Of a stretch of 13,446 bases of DNA, positions 6,784 through 13,446 are shown one piece after another. A model generated the notes under the pieces. It was given only the letters and a program-made list of their open reading frames with translations, ran no database searches and was not told the origin of the DNA. Both the position numbers and the translations under genes were made by a program. The stretch's first letter is position 1. Every line of letters begins with the position of its first letter. Source of the DNA: DASVEG01 sp036380695 (GTDB lineage: Bacteria > Actinomycetota > Acidimicrobiia > Acidimicrobiales > CADCTF01); assembly GCA_036380695.1 (NCBI GenBank), contig DASVEG010000121.1:1-13446 (forward strand), written 5' to 3'.

Positions 6784-8043
6784 TCACCGCGGTGTCTCGC
6801 CGTGTACGAGGACGTCCATGCCGATCGGCAGGAGATTGTTCGCCCACAGGTAGTCCATCGCCGCGTTGGTGACGCGAACGCAGCCGTGCGATGCGGGATA
6901 CGGCGGGACGAACGAGTAGCCGTGGACGGCAATGCCGTCCGTGTGGAAGTACTTCGGCCGGTAGAGCCGGCCGAGATTCGACTCCCGGGCGCCGTCCACC
7001 TCGCGGTAGATCTCCCAGTCGCCGGGCGGCGTGTCTGCGAGGTAGGTCTCCCCTTCGTAGGTGTACGGCTCCTCCGTGCCCGTCGAGGTGTTGAACGCCC
7101 AGTCCACCGTGCCATCGCCGCCCACCACGAAGAGCACTTGACGGTGCTTGTCGATCTCCGCGTGCTCGCCCGACGCCGAGATGGGCCGGGGCGGCGAGGA
7201 CGACGCGAGTCGGCGTCGCATCTCGGGATCCGCAGTCCCGTCGACCGGTAGACCGTTGACCTTCTCGAAGGCGTAAACGGCCTGGGTGGTGAGATCGCCG
7301 TAGATCCCGTCGACCGACCCGACCCAGTACCGGCGGTCGCGGAGCATCTCCTGCAGTCGGCGCACGTGTCTGCCGGTGTCGCGCACCTCGAGCGTGGCGA
7401 GCTCCGCGTGCACGAGCAAGTAGCCGTCGCCAGGGTGAGGCGTAATGGCCACCGTCGCCGGCGCAGTGGTGCCGTCCTCAACTGCGGCCGAGCCGTGGTC
7501 GGCCACACCGAACTCGTAGACCTGGCCATCCATGCCGGCGAGCCAGTAGCCATGGCCGTCCGGAGACGCGGCGACCCCAACGACGGGCGCGGGCACGGCC
7601 TTGCCGCCCATGCCTCCGTGGAAGCTGGCGTCGCCGAAGGTGAAGACGCCGCCGTCTGCTGCGGCGAGCCAGTAGCCGTCGCCGGTTGTGGTGGCGGCCA
7701 TGGCGACGATTGGTTGGTTCAGTGCGATGGAGCCGGTGCTGCCGTGGAAGCGGGCGTCGCCGAAGGTGAAGACGCCGCCGTCTGCTGCGACGAGCCAGTA
7801 GCCGTCGCCGCTCGGGGTGTGATCGCCGTCGACGAGTGGCGCCTTCAGGCGCATGCCCTCCGCTGGACCGCGGTCGACTGCTGCGCCGTAAGCAGTCACC
7901 GAGTTCGATTCGATCGCGCCTTCCTCGGCCGACGCGGTCTCCGCGGCGTGCGTCGCATTCACTACCAGCACGAGTGCGAGCACCAATACGACGCGCACTC
8001 CACTTGTCGATGGCGAGCGTTGTCGTCTGGTTGGGGCTATCAC
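6784..8043 (-). CDS. Secreted L,D-transpeptidase with GYWL-type repeats and peptidoglycan-binding domain
   Basis: A 419-aa protein. GTG at 8043 is chosen because it overlaps the upstream stop (GTGA) and places a signal peptide at the N terminus: RRQR, a hydrophobic core at ~16-34, then an Ala-rich cleavage region. Next come two close repeats of DGYWLxAADGGVFTFGDAxFHG (~79-106 and 122-150) and a divergent third, GHGYWLAGMDGQVYEFG (~164-180). A peptidoglycan-binding-1 domain follows (~219-280: VRRLQEMLRD, VDGIYGDLTTQAVYAFEK). The C-terminal YkuD domain (~296-415) has IAVHGY and the catalytic SHGCVR motif with Cys388. YkuD enzymes make 3-3 cross-links in peptidoglycan outside the membrane. The GYWL repeats are common in secreted actinobacterial proteins and their role is unclear. 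It is last in a probable three-gene operon. Confidence 0.9.
   Translation of the reverse strand: MIAPTRRQRSPSTSGVRVVLVLALVLVVNATHAAETASAEEGAIESNSVTAYGAAVDRGPAEGMRLKAPLVDGDHTPSGDGYWLVAADGGVFTFGDARFHGSTGSIALNQPIVAMAATTTGDGYWLAAADGGVFTFGDASFHGGMGGKAVPAPVVGVAASPDGHGYWLAGMDGQVYEFGVADHGSAAVEDGTTAPATVAITPHPGDGYLLVHAELATLEVRDTGRHVRRLQEMLRDRRYWVGSVDGIYGDLTTQAVYAFEKVNGLPVDGTADPEMRRRLASSSPPRPISASGEHAEIDKHRQVLFVVGGDGTVDWAFNTSTGTEEPYTYEGETYLADTPPGDWEIYREVDGARESNLGRLYRPKYFHTDGIAVHGYSFVPPYPASHGCVRVTNAAMDYLWANNLLPIGMDVLVHGETPR
7619..7810 (-). repeat. 66-bp near-identical direct repeat inside the transpeptidase gene
   Basis: Bases 7619-7684 and 7745-7810 are the same apart from two substitutions, with an exact offset of 126 bp (42 codons). 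They encode the DGYWLxAADGGVFTFGDAxFHG units. The flanks are much less alike, which suggests recent duplication or gene conversion of the repeat core. Confidence 0.92.
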
Positions 8044-8576
8044 GCCACCCGGGCGAGCCGGCGCGGCTCGGGCGCGGACGGCTGCTCCTGCGGTGCAGCA
8101 GGCGGCGCATCCGGATGCCACCAGGTTGCAAGGAGGTGGTTCGCCTCGTCGGCCCGCCTGCTGCACAGGACGTCGAACCGTTCGGCGCGCACGAGTGCGC
8201 CGGCACGGTCGACCCGCCGTGCGAACGCCCGCAGGTACGCGCCGTCAGCCATCAGGAAGAGGAGGCCGGCCACGACGGACGCCACGATTGCCGCGGCGGT
8301 GGTCGCCACGGTGGGGCCACGCGAGGCGACGAGCGCAACGCCTACGAGACCGCCGAAGGCGACCGCGCGATTGCGACGGGGCCGACGAGGCGGGTCGACG
8401 AGCGCCGTGTCGAGCGGCGACAGGTTGCGCGGTCGCACTCGCACGACTTCGGCCGGGAAGCCCTCGTCTTCGAGGCGACGCACGGCCAGCGATGCGCCGC
8501 GGACGGTCCGGTATGACGCGACACGATCGCCATCCCAGTCGACTTCGAGACGCGGGGCTGACGGAGCGGTGCGCAT
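8040..8576 (-). CDS. Small membrane protein with general-stress YflT-like N terminus
   Basis: 178 aa from the ATG at 8576. A GTG at 8603 would add nine residues, and neither has a clear ribosome site. The N terminus, VASYRTVRGASLAVRRLEDE followed by GFPAEVVRV, resembles the YflT/GS17M-type domain of general stress proteins, where a short alpha-beta unit precedes membrane helices. Two hydrophobic segments follow (~70-84 and 90-109), then a basic region, DRAGALVRAERFDVLCSRRA, and a Pro/Ala-rich tail. The TGA at 8042-8040 overlaps the transpeptidase GTG, so the two are probably translationally coupled, which suggests an envelope-related role. The family match is by short motif only. Confidence 0.72.
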   Translation of the reverse strand: MRTAPSAPRLEVDWDGDRVASYRTVRGASLAVRRLEDEGFPAEVVRVRPRNLSPLDTALVDPPRRPRRNRAVAFGGLVGVALVASRGPTVATTAAAIVASVVAGLLFLMADGAYLRAFARRVDRAGALVRAERFDVLCSRRADEANHLLATWWHPDAPPAAPQEQPSAPEPRRLARVA

Positions 8577-8666
8577 GAATACACGTTGCCCCGCGGATTC
8601 CACGGGTCCGGCTCGGTCGGGTCACGGGACGGTCACGACACCCATGACCGGCCTTGGCTGGGCCGA

Positions 8667-9950
8667 CTAGGTGGCACGTGAGCGGAGCAGCACCGCTCCG
8701 ACGACCGACGCGAGCAGCGACGCGGCGAGGATGCCGATCTTGGCTTCTGCGATGGTGCGCTCCGCGTCGAACGCGAGGTCGGTGATGAACAGCGACACCG
8801 TGAACCCGATACCGCCGAGTGCTGCGACGCCGGTGAGCTGGCGCCAGCGGACGCCGGCGCCCAGCGTCGCGATGCCGGCGCGTGTCGCAAGCCACGCCGC
8901 GCCGGTGATTCCGACGGTCTTGCCGACCACGAGCCCGACCACGACGCCGAGCGTCACGGGCGATCTCGTCGCGTCGGCAAGGTCCGCTGCGGTGAGGGCG
9001 ACGCCGGCATTTGCGAGGGCGAAGATCGGCACGATGAGCAGGCTCGACAACGGGTGCAGCATGTGCTGGATCCACTCCAGCTCCGACACTGACAGCCGGG
9101 CCAGCTTCGACGTCTGACGTGCGTCGTCGGGCGTGAATACGTTGAGGAGCTCGTCGGCGCGGCTGATCATGATCTCCCGGTCGAGGCGCGGTGTCGCGGG
9201 CACGAGGAGTCCCATCACCACGCCGGCGATCGTCGCGTGCACTCCAGACGCGTGGACGGCCAGCCACAACCCGACGCCGAGCACGACGAACAGCGGCCGC
9301 GCGGACATACCGAGACGCCGTAGGCCGAAAACCGACACGACGATCGCCGCCGCCGCTGCGAGCCAGGCGGGTTGCAATTCGCTCGTGTAGAAGACGGCGA
9401 TAACGACGATCGCCCCGATGTCGTCGACGATGGCGAGCGCGAGCAGGAAGATCCGCAGCGATCCCGGCAGCCTCGGAGCGACGAGCGCGAGTACGCCGAG
9501 GGCGAACGCGATGTCCGTTGCCATCGGGACTCCCCAGCCATCGGCGCCGGACCCCGAGAGGTTGAAGGCGGTATAGAGCAGAGCGGGGACGACCATGCCT
9601 CCAAGTGCCGCCGCGACCGGCAGGACCGCCTTGTTGCGCTCACGGAGCTCGCCTTGGAGGAACTCACGCTTCACCTCGAGCCCGACGACGAGGAAGAAGA
9701 TGGCCATCAGGCCGTCGTTGACCCAGTGGCGAAGGTCGAGGTCGAGCCGCCACCGACCGACACCGATGACTGCCTCGGTGTGCCAGAGCCGGTCGTACGC
9801 GTCGCTCCACGGCGAGTTGGCCCAGACGAGCGCGACCGTTGTCGCCACCAGGAGGACGACGCCGCCAGCTACCTCGGTCGCGAGGAACTCTCGGACCGCG
9901 CGCGTCAAGGTTGACGTAGTGGTGGACGCAGGACGACTGGCTCGGCTCAT
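8667..9950 (-). CDS. nhaA: Na+/H+ antiporter NhaA
   Basis: A 427-aa protein, slightly longer than the ~390 aa of E. coli NhaA because of an extended N terminus. ATG at 9950 has GGAG about 7 nt upstream. Conserved signatures are ATDIAFALGV with D146 (equivalent to Asp133), ALAIVDDIGAI with D176 and D177 (the Asp163/Asp164 ion-binding pair), VVGKTVGI with K344 (equivalent to Lys300) and GIGFTVSLFI near the end. Multiple hydrophobic helices span the length. NhaA exports Na+ or Li+ in exchange for protons at the cytoplasmic membrane and serves pH and salt homeostasis. It is the first gene of a minus-strand run with only ~90 bp before the next gene, and it is transcribed away from the kinase operon. 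Confidence 0.96.
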   Translation of the reverse strand: MSRASRPASTTTSTLTRAVREFLATEVAGGVVLLVATTVALVWANSPWSDAYDRLWHTEAVIGVGRWRLDLDLRHWVNDGLMAIFFLVVGLEVKREFLQGELRERNKAVLPVAAALGGMVVPALLYTAFNLSGSGADGWGVPMATDIAFALGVLALVAPRLPGSLRIFLLALAIVDDIGAIVVIAVFYTSELQPAWLAAAAAIVVSVFGLRRLGMSARPLFVVLGVGLWLAVHASGVHATIAGVVMGLLVPATPRLDREIMISRADELLNVFTPDDARQTSKLARLSVSELEWIQHMLHPLSSLLIVPIFALANAGVALTAADLADATRSPVTLGVVVGLVVGKTVGITGAAWLATRAGIATLGAGVRWRQLTGVAALGGIGFTVSLFITDLAFDAERTIAEAKIGILAASLLASVVGAVLLRSRAT

Positions 9951-10042
9951 TGGAGGCTCCGGGCCGGAAGCGGGCAGGACAAGACCATCCCGACCAGCCT
10001 TCCCGGCACAGCCGTCATGAGCCTATGGCTTGATCGGCGCCC

Positions 10043-10282
10043 ATGAGACCCGTTCCCGAGTCGCTGTGCATGTGGTCCGAATGGGCATGGCGAGCCGTCG
10101 CCGTCGTGGACCCGCCGGCCGTCGTGCTGACCATCGCGTGCGCCGCGGCCCTTTGGGGCATCACCGGCGCGTTCTTGGTCGTGCCGAGTCTCGCGGTGGC
10201 AACCGCCGTGGTGGGCTCGCTCAACGGCGACCGCGACCGGTTCTCGTCCCATGTGCAGGAGACTTCCCCTGAGCCGAGATGA
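10043..10282 (+). CDS. Small membrane ORF resembling the C-terminal end of an AI-2E family transporter
   Basis: 79 aa from the ATG at 10043. An in-frame stop at 10031-10033 rules out a longer N terminus in this frame. The core DPPAVVLTIACAAALWGI followed by TGAFLVVPSLAVATAVV matches the typical end of AI-2E/PerM-family permeases (LHPLVVLLALxxGxALWGIxGALLAVP type), giving one hydrophobic hairpin. The full permease is ~350 aa, so this is either a remnant or a small protein derived from one. Its TGA overlaps the kinase ATG (ATGA at 10279-10282), so it could be translated as the leader cistron of the operon. No clear ribosome site precedes it. Reality as a gene is uncertain; the homology pattern is fairly distinctive. 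Confidence 0.52.
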   Translation: MRPVPESLCMWSEWAWRAVAVVDPPAVVLTIACAAALWGITGAFLVVPSLAVATAVVGSLNGDRDRFSSHVQETSPEPR

Positions 10283-11676
10283 TGACTGCGACCACCAAGC
10301 CCCCGAGAGGACGCCTAGGCATCCGCGCGAGGGCGACAGCGAACTTCGGCCTGATCGGGCTGCTCGTCGCCGTCGTCGTGGCCGGGCTCACCTACGGCGT
10401 CGCCCGCCGCTATCTCGTAGAGCAGCGCGAGGACGTCGCTACTCGGCAGGCGTACGTAAACGCTCGGCTGGCACGGTCGGTCTTGCGCGGGGAGAACCCG
10501 GACGTACGCGCGTTCCTCGCGGGACTCGGCGGCGGCACTGCGTCGTCCGCTGTGGTGCGCTACCGCGACGAATGGTTCTCGACCAGCGTGACCGCGGGTC
10601 GAGAGGCGGTGCCGGCAGACCTCGCGCGGGTCGTCGGAGAAGGACGCGCCGGCCATCAGCGCTACCGCGACGCGGACGGCCGCCTGCACGTCGCCGTCGG
10701 CGTCGCGGTGCCGGCGGTGGATGCCGCGTACTTCGAGCTGTTTCCCCTCACTGAGCTCGAGCGCACGCTGGGCGTGCTGCGCCGAGCACTCACGCTCGGC
10801 GCCGCCGCGGCCGCGGTCACCGCCGCGCTCGTCGGGTATGGCGCGGCACGGCGGCTCGTACGCCCCCTCCAGCCGGTGGCCGCCGCGGCAGAGCGAATCG
10901 CGGCCGGCGACCTCGCAACACGGCTCGACCCAGAAGGCGACCCCGATTTGAAGCGACTCGTCGACGCGTTCAACGCGATGGCTGCTTCGCTCGACGAGCG
11001 CATCCAGCGCGAGGCGCGGTTCGCTGCGGACGTGAGTCACGAGGTGCGCGCACCCCTCGCCGCGCTCGCGGCCGCGGTCGAGGTCATCGAACGGCGCCGG
11101 GCGCACCTCCCCGAACAGGTTCTCGCGGCATTCGAGATACTCGGCGAGAAAGTTCAGGGCTTCCAGCAGATGGTCCTCGACCTGCTCGAGATCTCACGCA
11201 TCGACGCCGGCACGGTCGCGCTCGCCATCGACCGCCTCGACCTGCGCTCCTTCTTGACGCAACTGGCCGAGATGCACGGGCACGGAGACGTCGCGATCGA
11301 CTTCGCCGACGGTGCTCCACGGGATGTGTTCGCCGACCGCCGCCGACTGGCACAAGCGCTCGGCAACATCATCGACAACGCCGGCGCGTATGGCAACGGC
11401 GTGCGTGGGATCACGGTGGCACCAGCGGCGAACGGGCATCTGCGGATCGTCGTCGACGACAACGGTCCGGGTGTACCGCCAGAGGAGCGTGAAGCGATCT
11501 TCGGGCGGTTCGCCCGCGGCGAGGTTGGGCTCCAGTCGGGCTCGAGCACAGGCAGCGGACTCGGTCTCGCGCTCGTCGTGGAGCATCTCCGGCTGCACAA
11601 GGGCCGAGTGTGGGTCGAGGACGCACCAGGCGGTGGCGGACGGTTTGTCGTGGAGCTCCCCGAGGATCCGCGTTGA
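10279..11676 (+). CDS. MtrB-like sensor histidine kinase
   Basis: A 465-aa protein. The start ATG at 10279 overlaps the preceding stop; a second ATG follows at once. Layout: TM1 (~24-42), extracytoplasmic sensor region (~43-168), TM2 (~171-190), HAMP (~191-243), then a dimerisation domain with DVSHEVRAPL (phospho-acceptor His254) and an HATPase domain. The ATPase domain has N-box NIIDNAGAYG, G1 DDNGPGVP and G2 GSGLGLAL. The overall plan and the following GerMN lipoprotein recall the mycobacterial MtrB-LpqB pair, in which the kinase responds to envelope or osmotic state. No response regulator gene is adjacent, which is unusual. It acts at the cytoplasmic membrane, and its partner regulator must be encoded elsewhere. 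Confidence 0.94.
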   Translation: MMTATTKPPRGRLGIRARATANFGLIGLLVAVVVAGLTYGVARRYLVEQREDVATRQAYVNARLARSVLRGENPDVRAFLAGLGGGTASSAVVRYRDEWFSTSVTAGREAVPADLARVVGEGRAGHQRYRDADGRLHVAVGVAVPAVDAAYFELFPLTELERTLGVLRRALTLGAAAAAVTAALVGYGAARRLVRPLQPVAAAAERIAAGDLATRLDPEGDPDLKRLVDAFNAMAASLDERIQREARFAADVSHEVRAPLAALAAAVEVIERRRAHLPEQVLAAFEILGEKVQGFQQMVLDLLEISRIDAGTVALAIDRLDLRSFLTQLAEMHGHGDVAIDFADGAPRDVFADRRRLAQALGNIIDNAGAYGNGVRGITVAPAANGHLRIVVDDNGPGVPPEEREAIFGRFARGEVGLQSGSSTGSGLGLALVVEHLRLHKGRVWVEDAPGGGGRFVVELPEDPR

Positions 11677-12239
11677 GACGCGCGCTCCTCGTCGCCACCG
11701 GGCTCGCCGTGTTGAGCTCATGTGCGGTCTCGACGCAAGACGGCGCCGAGGTGGCCGACGGCGACGCGGTGCCGTTCGCGTTGCTCGATCGCAACGCGCC
11801 ACCGGTGGTCCCGACGACCGCGGCCGAGATGGAGGGCGAGGACGTCCAGCTCTGCTTCGTCAGGGAGGGACGGCTCGTCCCCGTCGGCGTCAGGCTGGCG
11901 ACGCCCGTCGATCCTGAAGAAGCGCTCGCCGCGCTGGCATCGCCGCCCGAAGACGCGGCGCCTGCCCTGAGGACGGCCTTGGCCGACCCGCTCGTTGTGA
12001 GGGACATCACGGTGGGAGCGGGCGTGGCGCGGGTGGACCTTGCGCTATCGATCAATGAGTTGGGCGGCGACGACCAACTGCTCGCAGTCGCGCAGATCGT
12101 CTGCACGCTGACGGCGCGGCCCGGCGTGGGCCAGGTGTCGTTCGCGGTCGAAGGCACTCCGGTCGAGGTGCCGCGTGGCGACGGCTCGCTCGTCTCCCAG
12201 CCCGTCTCTCGCGACGACTACGCCGCTCTGCTCGCGTAG
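11673..12239 (+). CDS. GerMN-domain lipoprotein (LpqB-like)
   Basis: 188 aa from a TTG at 11673 that overlaps the kinase stop (TTGA), with GAGGA at 11662-11666 six nt upstream. The longer GTG start at 11610 would place a non-signal basic stretch before the signal peptide and is rejected. The signal peptide RRALLVATGLAVLSSC carries a lipobox with lipidated Cys17. VPFALLDRN is typical just before the GerMN domain (~58-165), seen here as LCFVREGRLVPV, ALADPLVVRDITVGAGVARV and ALSINELGGDDQLLAVAQIV. LpqB-type lipoproteins modulate the neighbouring sensor kinase from outside the membrane. This one lacks the long C-terminal beta-propeller-like part of LpqB, so it is only LpqB-like. Confidence 0.88.
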   Translation: MRRALLVATGLAVLSSCAVSTQDGAEVADGDAVPFALLDRNAPPVVPTTAAEMEGEDVQLCFVREGRLVPVGVRLATPVDPEEALAALASPPEDAAPALRTALADPLVVRDITVGAGVARVDLALSINELGGDDQLLAVAQIVCTLTARPGVGQVSFAVEGTPVEVPRGDGSLVSQPVSRDDYAALLA

Positions 12240-12303
12240 GACTGTTACTCAGGCGTTACTCCCGCGCAGCACCGTCGACGACTTCACCACCCAAGATGTC
12301 GTC

Positions 12304-13446
12304 GTGGACGACCGCCCGACGCCTCAGCCCGTCGTTGCTGTCGCGTGCAAGCCACCGGTCGTTCCCCACCGCGACGGCTGGAAGCCGGCCGCGGGCGGGC
12401 TCGCCCCTATCGTTCGAGCGGCGCTCGCGGACCGCGGGGGGACATGGGTGAGTTGGGATGGCGGATGCCCAGCGCCGCCATCCCAACTCCCAGGGGTCCA
12501 CTTCGGCGTCCGGACCTTCCCGCTTCGAAATCGCGACGCGCAGGCGTTCTACGGGGGGTACGCCAATCGAACCCTGTGGCCGCTGCTGCACGAGCTCGAC
12601 GGATCGGCGACGTTCGAATCCGGGTGGTGGCAGCCGTACCACGACGTCAACACGACCTTCGCCTCGGCGGCCGCCGCGGCAATCGCCGACGTGAAGCAGC
12701 AGGTGTGGGTCCACGACTACCACCTGCTGCTCGTACCGTCTGCGCTGCGGGACGCGGGGACGACGAACCGGATCGCGTTTTTTCTCCACACGCCATTCCC
12801 CGCGCCATCCGTGTTCGCCCGTGTTCCGCAGCGCAGCGAGTTGCTGCGAGGTCTCGCCGGCGCAGACCTCCTCGGCTTTCAGACCGCTGCCGACCGCGAG
12901 CGGTTCGCAGGCGCGTGGAGCGAGTTCGCTAGTGGCGATCTCCCGGCCACAACGGTGACTCCCGCGTCGATCGATGTCGAGATGCTGACGACCGCGGCCC
13001 GCGACGAACGAGTCGCGCGCGGCGCGCACGAGTTGCGAAAGCGCTTCTTCGGGGATCGCATCGTCGTGTTGGGCGTCGAACGGCTCGACTACACGAAGGG
13101 CCTGAAGCGCCGGCTCCGCGCGATCGAACGACTCCTCGAGCGGCGATCCGACCTCCGGAGGCGCCTGATGTACGTGCAGCTGGCCACCCCGAGCCGCGAA
13201 CGGGTACCGGAGTATCGAGACCTCCGCGCGGATATCGAGCGCGAGGTCGGTCGCATCAACGGTCGCTTCACGTCGCCGGGACACGAAGTTCCGATCCGGT
13301 ACCTCCGCCGCCAGGTGAGCACGCGGCAGCTACTTGCGTACTACCTCGCCGCGGACGTCGCGATGGTGACACCGTTGCGGGACGGGATGAACCTGGTCGC
13401 GAAGGAGTTCGTCACGGTGCAGGCGGCCGCCGAGGGCGCCGGCTCC
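12304..13446 (+). CDS. otsA: Trehalose-6-phosphate synthase (GT20), 3' end beyond window
   Basis: A frame open from upstream of 12304 to the window end; GTG at 12304 is the only reasonable start found and gives residue numbers close to E. coli OtsA. Signatures are KPAAGGL (27-33), GGTWVSWDG, NRTLWPLLHE, VWVHDYHLLLVP (~134-145), FFLHTPFP, GADLLGFQT, VERLDYTKG with R260 and K265, and PLRDGMNLVAKEF with D360. The enzyme joins UDP- or GDP-glucose to glucose-6-phosphate to form trehalose-6-phosphate, a stress-protectant precursor made in the cytosol. The N-terminal loop reads VACKPPVV where SNRLPVV is usual. A perfect 15-bp inverted repeat lies at codons ~49-62. No strong ribosome site was seen. 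The gene follows the kinase-lipoprotein pair with a 64-bp gap. Confidence 0.93.
   Translation, partial: MDDRPTPQPVVAVACKPPVVPHRDGWKPAAGGLAPIVRAALADRGGTWVSWDGGCPAPPSQLPGVHFGVRTFPLRNRDAQAFYGGYANRTLWPLLHELDGSATFESGWWQPYHDVNTTFASAAAAAIADVKQQVWVHDYHLLLVPSALRDAGTTNRIAFFLHTPFPAPSVFARVPQRSELLRGLAGADLLGFQTAADRERFAGAWSEFASGDLPATTVTPASIDVEMLTTAARDERVARGAHELRKRFFGDRIVVLGVERLDYTKGLKRRLRAIERLLERRSDLRRRLMYVQLATPSRERVPEYRDLRADIEREVGRINGRFTSPGHEVPIRYLRRQVSTRQLLAYYLAADVAMVTPLRDGMNLVAKEFVTVQAAAEGAGS
12450..12489. repeat. Perfect 15-bp inverted repeat inside otsA
   Basis: GAGTTGGGATGGCGG (12450-12464) is the exact reverse complement of CCGCCATCCCAACTC (12475-12489), with a 10-nt loop ATGCCCAGCG. It lies about 146 nt into the otsA coding sequence. 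In mRNA it would form a very stable hairpin. No T tract follows. Confidence 0.95.

Noticed and set aside
6051..7580. 509-codon minus-strand open frame across tetR and the transpeptidase gene
   Set aside because: It spans two real genes in the wrong frame and has chance-frame composition.
7619..7810. Regularly spaced repeat that could be mistaken for CRISPR
   Set aside because: Only two copies, in frame, encoding protein repeats; no spacers of uniform kind and no cas genes.
9951..10042. Possible ion-sensing riboswitch (for example the Li+/nhaA-I type) in the nhaA leader
   Set aside because: The leader is short and shows only small palindromes (for example TCCGGgCCGGA at 9958-9968). I could not fit a known riboswitch fold.
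12256..13284. 342-codon minus-strand open frame
   Set aside because: It is antisense to otsA, whose GT20 motifs are unmistakable.

Overview
The window is uniformly GC-rich with strongly GC-biased third codon positions. Several traits point to a high-GC actinobacterium, possibly class Acidimicrobiia: an MtrB-like sensor kinase followed by a GerMN-domain lipoprotein (LpqB-like), GYWL-type repeats joined to an L,D-transpeptidase, GTG and TTG starts, and 4-bp start/stop overlaps. The lineage is an inference from gene style only.

Layout. (1) Bases 1-4443, plus strand: the 3' part of a large RHS/YD-repeat protein. Its shell carries an inserted lectin-like beta-sandwich and ends in an RHS core with a DPTG boundary. 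After that boundary comes a C-terminal domain with a PD-(D/E)XK-type nuclease signature and a hydrophobic tail. A 422-aa ORF follows 31 bp later and is the obvious immunity candidate. (2) Bases 4444-5544: a decayed interval. It holds a strong stem-loop, a minus-strand helix-turn-helix pseudogene broken by a 19-bp tandem duplication and two smaller frame changes, and about 450 bp with no recognisable gene. (3) Bases 5545-6650: a divergent pair, a SnoaL-like (NTF2-fold) protein on minus and a TetR regulator on plus. They share a short intergene packed with inverted and direct repeats and overlapping -10 boxes. (4) Bases 6784-9950, minus strand: a likely operon of NhaA Na+/H+ antiporter, a small two-TM protein with a YflT-like N terminus, and a secreted L,D-transpeptidase. 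(5) Bases 10043-13446, plus strand: a 79-aa ORF resembling the end of an AI-2E-family transporter, an MtrB-like histidine kinase, a GerMN lipoprotein and trehalose-6-phosphate synthase, the last cut by the window end.

How they work together. Segment 1 reads as a contact-dependent or secreted polymorphic toxin with a candidate immunity gene. Segments 4 and 5 lie back to back and share an envelope/osmotic theme: sodium-proton exchange, peptidoglycan cross-linking, envelope sensing and trehalose synthesis. Tight 4-bp overlaps (GTGA, ATGA, TTGA) suggest translational coupling in both. No response regulator accompanies the kinase in this window.

The most novel candidate is the toxin/immunity pair. 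Other points of note are the perfect 15-bp inverted repeat inside otsA together with its unusual N-terminal nucleotide-sugar loop, the repeat-dense tetR/SnoaL operator, and the small transporter-like ORF coupled to the kinase.
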